64,000 nt of DNA from Hylemonella sp. (GTDB lineage: Bacteria > Pseudomonadota > Gammaproteobacteria > Burkholderiales > Burkholderiaceae_C). This document shows positions 58,498 to 64,000 of the stretch, piece by piece. Position numbers and translations under genes: made by a program. Within the stretch, counting starts at the first letter, position 1. Every line of letters begins with the position of its first letter. The stretch is from assembly GCF_027532185.1 (NCBI RefSeq), contig NZ_JAPZSV010000007.1:62001-126000 (forward strand), written 5' to 3'. The notes below the pieces were generated by a model. The model was not told where the DNA came from and made no database searches. It saw only the letters and a list, made by a program, of their open reading frames with translations.

Positions 58498-59169
58498 ATG
58501 GACCCCTCTGCCCTGCTGCGCGAAACCCTGCTGGACAAACTCAAATCCGGCATCTGGCGCGCTGGCCACCGCATCCCCACCGAACGGGCCCTGTGCGCCG
58601 AGTACGGCCTGGGCCGTTCCGCCGTGCGCCGTGTGCTGGGGCAGCTCAAGGACGCGGGCCTGATCACGCAGACCGTGGGCAGCGGCACCTACGTGAGCGA
58701 GCGCATCGCCAGCCTGCTGCCGGCGCTGGAGCCGGCCACGGCGACCACGGGCGTGAGCCCGGCCGAGCTGATGGAGGCGCGCCACGCCATGGAGCCTGCC
58801 ATCGTGGAGATGGTGGTGCGCAACGCCACGCCGGCGGACTTCGCCCGCATGACGCAGTGCTGCGAACGCGCCGAGCAGGCCGGCAGCCTGGAAGACTTCG
58901 AGCACTGGGACGGCATGCTGCACGAGGTGATTGCCGAAGCCGCGCACAACACCTTCATCACCCAGGTCTTCAAGCTCATGAACCAGGCCCGCACCCAGGG
59001 CGAGTGGGGCATGCTCAAACGCCGCAGCGTCACGCCAGAACGCCGCGCGGCCTACCAGCGCGAGCACCGCGCCCTGGTGGCCGCGCTACGCGAGCGGGAT
59101 CTGGAGCGTGCGCTGGAATGCACGCGCGGGCATCTGGTGCACGTGCAGCGCAATCTGCTGGGACACTGA
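58498..59169 (+). CDS. GntR-family (FadR/FCD) transcriptional regulator
   Basis: 223 residues. The winged HTH covers about 5-66 (HRIPTERALCAEYGLGRSAV, then LKDAGLITQTVGSGTYV). The FCD effector domain covers about 88-215 with ELMEARHAMEPAIVEMVV, the metal-binding pattern around HWDGMLHEVIAEAAHN, and a late EHRALVAALRERD. FCD domains usually bind small carboxylic acids and a metal. It is divergent from the hydrolase-Bug operon and probably represses it. Confidence 0.92.
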   Translation: MDPSALLRETLLDKLKSGIWRAGHRIPTERALCAEYGLGRSAVRRVLGQLKDAGLITQTVGSGTYVSERIASLLPALEPATATTGVSPAELMEARHAMEPAIVEMVVRNATPADFARMTQCCERAEQAGSLEDFEHWDGMLHEVIAEAAHNTFITQVFKLMNQARTQGEWGMLKRRSVTPERRAAYQREHRALVAALRERDLERALECTRGHLVHVQRNLLGH

Positions 59170-59172
59170 GGC

Positions 59173-59643
59173 TCAGTGCTTGCCGTGTCCACCGTGGGCT
59201 GCAGGGCCGGGTGCCAGGGTGAGCACGGGCAGTGAGACCTCGACCTTGCTCTCCACGCCCTTGGCATCCTTGAAGACCAGCGTGAGCGGGATGCTGCTGT
59301 CCTTGCGCAGGGCGACCTTGAGGTCCAGCAGCATGACGTGGTAGCCGCCGGGCTTGAGTTCCACCGTCTTGCCGGCAGGCAGGTCCAGGCCGGCGATGGC
59401 ACGCATGCGCATCACGTCGCCTTCCATCTTCATCTCGTGCACTTCGGTCACCCCGGCCACGGGTGAAGACGCGCCGACCAGGCGCGTGCCCTCTTTGGCC
59501 GTGAGCTTCATGAAAGCGCCGCTGGCCTTCTGGCCTGGCACGGTGGTGCGGGCCCAGGCGTCCTTGACCTCGACGGTCTGGGCGTGAACAGCGGCCCCCG
59601 TGAGGCAGGCTGCAAGGAAAAGGGCGAGGGATTTGCGGGTCAT
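59173..59643 (-). CDS. PCu(A)C-type periplasmic copper chaperone
   Basis: 156 residues from MTRKSLALFLAACLTGAAVH, a signal peptide; AAGGAG lies seven bases before the ATG at 59643. The copper site H-M...M...H-x-M is visible in EVHEMKMEGDVMRM and GGYHVMLLDLK. The His-rich end HGGHGKH could add metal binding. PCuAC delivers Cu(I) to the CuA centre of cytochrome oxidase or scavenges copper. It is the last of four genes of a copper-related operon. Confidence 0.9.
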   Translation of the reverse strand: MTRKSLALFLAACLTGAAVHAQTVEVKDAWARTTVPGQKASGAFMKLTAKEGTRLVGASSPVAGVTEVHEMKMEGDVMRMRAIAGLDLPAGKTVELKPGGYHVMLLDLKVALRKDSSIPLTLVFKDAKGVESKVEVSLPVLTLAPGPAAHGGHGKH

Positions 59644-59684
59644 GGTGAACTCCTTGGGGAAAACTATAGGGAAGGACAAAGACA

Positions 59685-60227
59685 TCAGTGCGCGTGGGCC
59701 GATGCGCCGCCGCTGGGCAACACTTCAAGCAGGGCGGCCGGCGTCTTCATGCCGCGCGTGGACGTGCCTTGTGCGGGAATGTCAGCCCAGTCGAGCTGGC
59801 CGCTGGCGCAGGTCTGCAGCACGCGGAACCACAGCGCGCCAGCCTGGGCCGGCAAGGTGGCACGCAGCACGAACTCGTCGTACCAGTCGTCGGGCAGGGC
59901 CTGGGCCGGGTTCTGCACCGTCCAGCTGATCTCAACCACGTCCTCGCGCACGGTCTTGCCGTGGTTGTCATAGGGCTGAGCCAAGGGCGCGCGCTGCGTC
60001 GTGAGCGTCCAGCCGGCCTTGGGCATGGGCTTTGCGCCGCGCACGCCGGCCGGAATGAAGACCCGGATGCCCGTGGTGGGGCTGCCGGCGCAGCCGTGAC
60101 CCACGCGGAAGGCCGCGCGGTAGCTGCTGCCGGCCAGCGCGGCGGGTTCTTCGAGCACGACGTGGGCCTGGGCAGAGGCCAGGCTGAGACCGACGATCAG
60201 CGCGGTCAGTGGTTTCAATGCGTTCAT
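59685..60227 (-). CDS. YcnI-like (DUF1775) copper-binding protein
   Basis: 180 residues. The signal peptide ends at SAQA, leaving His as the first mature residue (AHVVLEEP), which suits a copper brace formed by the N-terminal amine. Other family stretches are AGSSYRAAFRVGHGCAGSPT, TGIRVFIPAGV and WYDEFVLRATLPA. It ends in HAH. YcnI homologues accompany PCuAC and CopCD-type genes. It starts 11 bases after the TonB receptor gene and is followed by PCuAC after 41 bases. Confidence 0.88.
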   Translation of the reverse strand: MNALKPLTALIVGLSLASAQAHVVLEEPAALAGSSYRAAFRVGHGCAGSPTTGIRVFIPAGVRGAKPMPKAGWTLTTQRAPLAQPYDNHGKTVREDVVEISWTVQNPAQALPDDWYDEFVLRATLPAQAGALWFRVLQTCASGQLDWADIPAQGTSTRGMKTPAALLEVLPSGGASAHAH

Positions 60228-60238
60228 CAGAGGTCCTT

Positions 60239-62551
60239 TCAGAAGCTGTGTTTGAGGTCTGCCACCCAGGTGCGTTGCGGATAGGGATGGAAGTTCCAGT
60301 AGGTGCGGTTGGTCAGGTTGTCCACCCCCAGCGAGGCCACGGTCTTGGGGGCGAGGCGGTAGCGGTAACGCGCGTCCAGCACCAGGTAGGGACTCGCGCC
60401 GGTGTAGGCATTGCCGTTGACGTCCGAGTTGGTCAGTTGGGAGAACTGCTGGCCGCTGTAACGCACGCCGAGCGAGCCGCTCTGCTGCTCGTCGAAGCGG
60501 TAGCTGGCCAGGGCCGTGGCACGCCAGACGGGCACGCGCGGCTGGTATTTGCCCTCGCTCGCGGGCAGCGCCGGGTTGCTGACGATGCGCGAATCGGCAT
60601 AGGTCAGGCTGCCTTGCAGGTCGAGCCGGCGCACGAACACGCCGCTGCCGCTGTAGGCCAGCTCGATGCCGTTCGTGCGCACCTCGTCGACGTTCTGCAC
60701 CCGGCTGGTCGTGGTGCTGCCCGGGATGAGCTGGCTGTACAGGGCATCGCGCGTGTTTTCGTGAAAGACGGTCGTGCGCAGCAGGCCGTGGCCCAGGTCC
60801 TGCTCCAGCGACAGCTCGGTGGTCACGGATTTCTCGGGCCGCAGGTTCGGATCATTGATGAAGGTGATCGCCTGGGTCGTGCTGGTGGCGCCGTAGAGTT
60901 CGGAGACCGTGGGCATGCGCACCGCGCGGCCGCTGGCGAGCTTGAGCACCTTGTCGGATGACCACTGGTAAGCCAGCGCGGCCTTGGGCGAGATGTAGTT
61001 CTCGTTGCGGCTGGCATAGTCCACCCGGGTCGCCGGCGCGGGTGTGGCGCTGTAGGTGTAGCCGCTGTTGGCATTCCAGTTCTCCAGGCGAGCGCCCAGC
61101 ACCGTCTTCCAGCGCGGCGCGAAGGTCCAGGTGTCCTGGGCGTAGAGCGCCTGGGTGCGGGTTTCGCCGCCCACATCACTGTTCACCGCGCCAGGGGCGT
61201 TGCTCAGCCAGTTGCCCGTGACGGCCGACGTCAGGATGCGCAGGCGGTAGATATCCTGCTGGACGCCGAAGTCCACAATGTGCGCACCCTTGACACCCTG
61301 CGGCCGCCAGGTGCCGCGCGCCACCAGTGTCATCCAGCCGGTGCCGCTCTGATCGGCGAGGGTCCCGTTACCTCCATTCAAGCTCGCGGCTGAGGTCACC
61401 GTGGTGCGGCGCTGCTGATCCTTGGCGTAGTCGTACAGGCTGGCCGCCACCTCCCAGTCCCACCTCCCTTGGGTATTACTCTTGAGCGAAAGACCGTGCA
61501 TGAGGTGCGTCAGCTGCTCACGTGTGGCATTGAACGGGCTTCCGATGTTGTAGCTCTGACCGTTGATCACGACGTTGTTGCCGCTGTAGACCGGGTTACC
61601 GGTCGTCGCATCCCGTAGATAGGTTTCAGGATTACCCTCCGCATTGTTCATCCACACGCCCAGTGTGTAGCTGGCGCGCAGCGTCGGTGAGATGTCATAG
61701 GCCATGCGGAACTTGGCCTGATCCTGACGCGTACGGTACTGGGTGGTCGTCCCGAGGATGTACGTGTTGGCATTGGTCGTGGTCAGTGCAGGCACAGCCC
61801 CCGTGACGTTCTGCGCGCCACCACTGGGCGCAGTGGATGAGGGCAAGGCAAACACCAGCGGCTGGCCCGTGCTGTCGGTGTGGCTCAGGCTCACGCGCCA
61901 CGACCAGTCGCCGCTGCGGCTGCCCAGCGAGGCGTTGGCCTGCTGGCCGCCATAGGACGCGTCGGTGCCGTAGAGCTTGAAGTCCTGCCGGAAGACCGAG
62001 ACGCCCGCCGTCCCTTCGAAAGACTTGGGCATCCGGGTCACATAGTCCACCACCGCGCCGACCGAGTTGCCGGGATAGGCGGCCGAGTAGGGGCCGTACA
62101 TCACGTCGACGCGCTCGATCTCCTCGGGGCTCACCATGCCCCAGCGCGGCGTGTAGGTCGCGCCGTTGCCCAGGTAGTTGGACAGCAGGATGCCGTCGGC
62201 ATAGACCGCCGAACGCGCACTGTTGCCTGTGCCCGAGGCACGACTGGAGAGCACGGCGTGGTTGTAGTCGCCGATGTAGCGCTTGCGTACGAGCAGGCTG
62301 GGGAAATATTTCAGCGCGTCCTGGGCATCGGTGGCGTTGATCGTCTCTTCGATCTGCTCGCGCGTCACGCCCTCGATGGTGGCGGGGATCTGCGTAGGCA
62401 GCGAGGTGGGCTGGCCGCTGTTGACGGTGACCACCCCGAGGGATTTGACAGGGGCCTCGGCTTTGTCTGCTTCAGACAAGGCCAGGGTTTGTGCCAGCAG
62501 GGGCACGGGAAAGGCCAGGGCGAGGGCCCAGGCCAGGCGGGTCTTCCGCAT
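60239..62551 (-). CDS. TonB-dependent receptor, probably for copper
   Basis: 770 residues. The signal peptide is MRKTRLAWALALAFPVPLLA. The plug has SLGVVTVNSGQPTS, TEAINATDAQDALKYFPSLL-like start (EETINATDAQDALKYFPSLL) and RVDVMYGPYSAAYPGNSVG. The barrel ends in TWVADLKHSF. Its operon partners (DUF2946, YcnI-like and PCuAC-like proteins) point to copper rather than iron; OprC/NosA-type copper receptors are precedents. No Fur-like box was seen nearby. Confidence 0.88.
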   Translation of the reverse strand: MRKTRLAWALALAFPVPLLAQTLALSEADKAEAPVKSLGVVTVNSGQPTSLPTQIPATIEGVTREQIEETINATDAQDALKYFPSLLVRKRYIGDYNHAVLSSRASGTGNSARSAVYADGILLSNYLGNGATYTPRWGMVSPEEIERVDVMYGPYSAAYPGNSVGAVVDYVTRMPKSFEGTAGVSVFRQDFKLYGTDASYGGQQANASLGSRSGDWSWRVSLSHTDSTGQPLVFALPSSTAPSGGAQNVTGAVPALTTTNANTYILGTTTQYRTRQDQAKFRMAYDISPTLRASYTLGVWMNNAEGNPETYLRDATTGNPVYSGNNVVINGQSYNIGSPFNATREQLTHLMHGLSLKSNTQGRWDWEVAASLYDYAKDQQRRTTVTSAASLNGGNGTLADQSGTGWMTLVARGTWRPQGVKGAHIVDFGVQQDIYRLRILTSAVTGNWLSNAPGAVNSDVGGETRTQALYAQDTWTFAPRWKTVLGARLENWNANSGYTYSATPAPATRVDYASRNENYISPKAALAYQWSSDKVLKLASGRAVRMPTVSELYGATSTTQAITFINDPNLRPEKSVTTELSLEQDLGHGLLRTTVFHENTRDALYSQLIPGSTTTSRVQNVDEVRTNGIELAYSGSGVFVRRLDLQGSLTYADSRIVSNPALPASEGKYQPRVPVWRATALASYRFDEQQSGSLGVRYSGQQFSQLTNSDVNGNAYTGASPYLVLDARYRYRLAPKTVASLGVDNLTNRTYWNFHPYPQRTWVADLKHSF

Positions 62552-62579
62552 GGAAACGCTCCAGAAACATCGAAACAGG

Positions 62580-62614
62580 CAGCCGGGCCTGCGCGCTGGC
62601 GCTCAGGCGGGCTG
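62580..62614 (-). other. Hairpin between DUF2946 and TonB receptor genes
   Basis: CAGCC and GCCTG (62580-62591) can pair with CAGGC and GGCTG (62604-62614), leaving a small bulge and a 12-base loop. No T-run follows, so it is more likely an RNA stability or processing hairpin inside the operon than a terminator. Confidence 0.4.
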
Positions 62615-62625
62615 TGCGGGATGGT

Positions 62626-62982
62626 TCAGGAGAGAGAAGGTGGGCCGCGTGGCGGCAGCGGCGCGGCCGTGCGCGCCGCGATGTGGGCCGCGGCCACGGG
62701 CTGTAGCGCGTGGGCCAGCGACGAGGGCGCCACGACCACCGTGGTGAGCACCGGTGGCGGTGCGGCCACCGTGGCGCACAGGGGGCAGTCCAGCGTGTGG
62801 CCGCGCTCCTGCGCCGTGCCGTCGGCGCTCTTGACGATGAGCTTCATCGCGCCACCCGTGGCACAGATCAGCTCCAGCGACTGCGGCTGCACCAGGGGCG
62901 TAGCGATGGCCACGCCGAGCGACAGCACGAACCAGGCCAGCACGAGGCGGGCGAGGAAACGGGCGTGACGCAGGGCTTGCAT
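62626..62982 (-). CDS. DUF2946-like secreted or membrane protein
   Basis: 118 residues from MQALRHARFLARLVLAWFVL. A hydrophobic N-terminal segment (about 10-30) is followed by a Cys-containing region with HTLDCPLCATV. The H-x3-CPLC pattern is typical of DUF2946 proteins found near copper genes. The tail is Ala/Pro-rich. An ATG three codons upstream is equally possible. It is the first gene of the copper operon, 74 bases before the TonB receptor. Confidence 0.7.
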   Translation of the reverse strand: MQALRHARFLARLVLAWFVLSLGVAIATPLVQPQSLELICATGGAMKLIVKSADGTAQERGHTLDCPLCATVAAPPPVLTTVVVAPSSLAHALQPVAAAHIAARTAAPLPPRGPPSLS

Positions 62983-63102
62983 GACCCGCATTATCGCCGA
63001 GCCCGCAGCCAGGACGCGATGCAGATCTGACCGCATGGCTTGACATGCATCAAAGACGCCCACGGCGCGCGGGCGCATGATGACCTCATCAGGAGACACG
63101 CC

Positions 63103-63471
63103 ATGAGCATTCGAGACACCACGTCGTACAAGCAGCAGTTGCTGGCGCAACGCGCCACGTTGCTCAGCCAACTCGCCACTCTGCGCGGCGGCCCGGTGGG
63201 GCGCGCCCAGGCCTCGGCCGCCCACTATGGCGACCGCGAGCCCGATTCCCGCGCGCAGATGGAAAGCGAGCGCGGGCTGGAGTTCACGCTCGACGCGCGC
63301 GAAAACGCCGAGCTCGACGCCATCGCCGCGGCGCTGCAGCGCATCGAAGCCGGCGTCTACGGCGTCTGCACCGACTGCGGTGCAGACATCGCCGAGGCAC
63401 GCCTGCACGCGGCCCCCGAGACAGTGCGCTGCCTCGCCTGCCAGGACCGGCTGGAACACGCGCGTCGCTAA
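63103..63471 (+). CDS. TraR/DksA-family zinc-finger protein
   Basis: 122 residues, shorter than DksA (about 150). An N-terminal helical part (YKQQLLAQRATLLSQLATLR) is followed by RQ-type linker sequence and a C4 zinc finger, CTDCGADI...CLAC. DksA-type proteins enter the RNA polymerase secondary channel. The acidic coiled-coil tip of DksA is not clearly present, so function may differ. AGGAG seven bases before the ATG sets the start. It is followed after 29 bases by the next gene. Confidence 0.88.
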   Translation: MSIRDTTSYKQQLLAQRATLLSQLATLRGGPVGRAQASAAHYGDREPDSRAQMESERGLEFTLDARENAELDAIAAALQRIEAGVYGVCTDCGADIAEARLHAAPETVRCLACQDRLEHARR

Positions 63472-63500
63472 CCCTTCACCCCCCACCAGGAGACCCCTGC

Positions 63501-63905
63501 ATGAGTACTTTTCACGCCATCGTCTGGCTCGACCGCAACGAAGCCCACGTGATCCTCTTCGATCGTGAACACATCGCGGCACAGAAAATCAAGTCACGCA
63601 GCACGCACAAGGCCGGCGGCGCGCCGGGCCGCGGCGATCTGCCCAAGACCCCGCACAGCGCGAAGAGTGGCGACGAGGCCTACTACCACGCGATCGCCGA
63701 GTCGCTCAAGGGCGTACACGAGATCCTGGTGACGGGACCGGCCCAGGCCAAGGACGAATTCAAGGCGCATTGCGCACGCCATGACAAGGACATCGACCAG
63801 GCCATCGTCGACGTGATCAGCAGTGACCACCCGAGCGACGGCCAGCTCGTAGCGATGGCCAAACAGTATTTTTTGAAGTACGACCGCATGCAAGGGCAGG
63901 CCTGA
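63501..63905 (+). CDS. Translational machinery (eRF1-like) protein
   Basis: 134 residues, starting MSTFHAIVWLDRNEAHVILF. Stretches HEILVTGPAQAKDEFKAHCA and HDKDIDQAIVDVISSDHPSD resemble small bacterial proteins annotated as translational machinery or archaeal-release-factor-like. No GGQ loop is present, so it is not a real release factor. It probably forms an operon with the DksA-like gene and is closed by a strong terminator. Confidence 0.75.
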   Translation: MSTFHAIVWLDRNEAHVILFDREHIAAQKIKSRSTHKAGGAPGRGDLPKTPHSAKSGDEAYYHAIAESLKGVHEILVTGPAQAKDEFKAHCARHDKDIDQAIVDVISSDHPSDGQLVAMAKQYFLKYDRMQGQA

Positions 63906-63921
63906 TGACCCAGGCCCATGA

Positions 63922-63947
63922 AAAAGGCGCTCCACGGAGCGCCTTTT
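63922..63947. terminator. Strong bidirectional terminator
   Basis: AAAAGGCGCTCC (63922-63933) and GGAGCGCCTTTT (63936-63947) are perfect inverted repeats with T-runs on both strands (TTTTCTT to the right, TTTTT to the left). It closes the plus-strand gene ending at 63905 and a convergent minus-strand gene that enters from the right edge. Confidence 0.93.
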
Positions 63948-63969
63948 CTTCTTGCCGCAGCGGCTCGGC

Positions 63970-64000
63970 TCAGCCCGCCAGCGGCGCGATCTTCTGCTCG
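63970..64000 (-). CDS. C-terminal end of a convergent gene cut by the window edge
   Basis: The last 31 bases read on the minus strand as EQKIAPLAG followed by TGA. Placement just beyond a bidirectional terminator supports a real 3' gene end. Nine residues are too few to name a family. Confidence 0.45.
   Translation of the reverse strand, partial: EQKIAPLAG

Overview
The window looks like a chromosomal segment from a GC-rich betaproteobacterium, most likely order Burkholderiales and close to Comamonadaceae. This rests on family content and not on a search. The clues are a PhaM-type polyhydroxybutyrate granule protein, a Bug-type solute receptor, an MxKDx Met-rich peptide, an OxyR with both redox cysteines, and a locally split ribosomal protein operon. 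No rRNA, tRNA, CRISPR array, insertion sequence or phage gene was seen. Genes are tightly packed and no gene-free stretch exceeds about 230 bases.

Layout. 1-2608 (minus) is the spc ribosomal cluster rplN-rplX-rplE-rpsN-rpsH-rplF-rplR (rplR cut by the edge), preceded on the same strand by glpK-glpD. 5968-14931 carries proC, ubiA, dps, oxyR, an old-yellow-enzyme reductase, a SPOR protein and recG. 14932-23901 has a photolyase/cryptochrome, queA, an SDR enzyme, an outer-membrane barrel, the glutathione-dependent formaldehyde pair frmA-fghA, a secreted beta-propeller and tgt. 23909-26264 is a compact oxidative-stress candidate: periplasmic thioredoxin, CcdA-like electron carrier, ECF sigma factor, small zinc-finger anti-sigma, and a convergent Met-rich secreted peptide. 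Similar ECF-like promoters precede both transcription units. 26293-30741 has a PIG-L deacetylase, a membrane protein with an EF-hand-like loop and a KefB/YbaL-type antiporter.

30935-42046 is a signalling island: PhnD-like periplasmic binding protein, hybrid kinase, REC-PAS-HisKA_3 kinase, NarL-type regulator, single REC protein, CheW, two chemoreceptors, and a convergent HD-GYP regulator. 42275-44500 is a siderophore-type TonB receptor with a probable Fur box. 44548-48094 is a cluster of envelope genes (YiaA-like, a 149-residue secreted protein, DUF2145-like, DUF4153-like). A GTATC-N7-GATAC dyad lies upstream of its first gene, and the same dyad recurs before an XRE regulator at 53196. Two AT-rich genes (49301-50134 and 54008-54511) stand out from their GC-rich surroundings.

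50341-59169 holds an LplT/PlsC fusion, a CREST-type membrane hydrolase, the XRE regulator, a FIST sensor protein, PhaM, and a Bug receptor plus fumarylacetoacetase-family hydrolase divergent from a GntR regulator. 59173-62982 is a probable copper-acquisition operon (DUF2946, TonB receptor, YcnI-like, PCuAC-like). The window ends with a DksA/TraR-type zinc-finger protein, a 'translational machinery' protein and a strong terminator.
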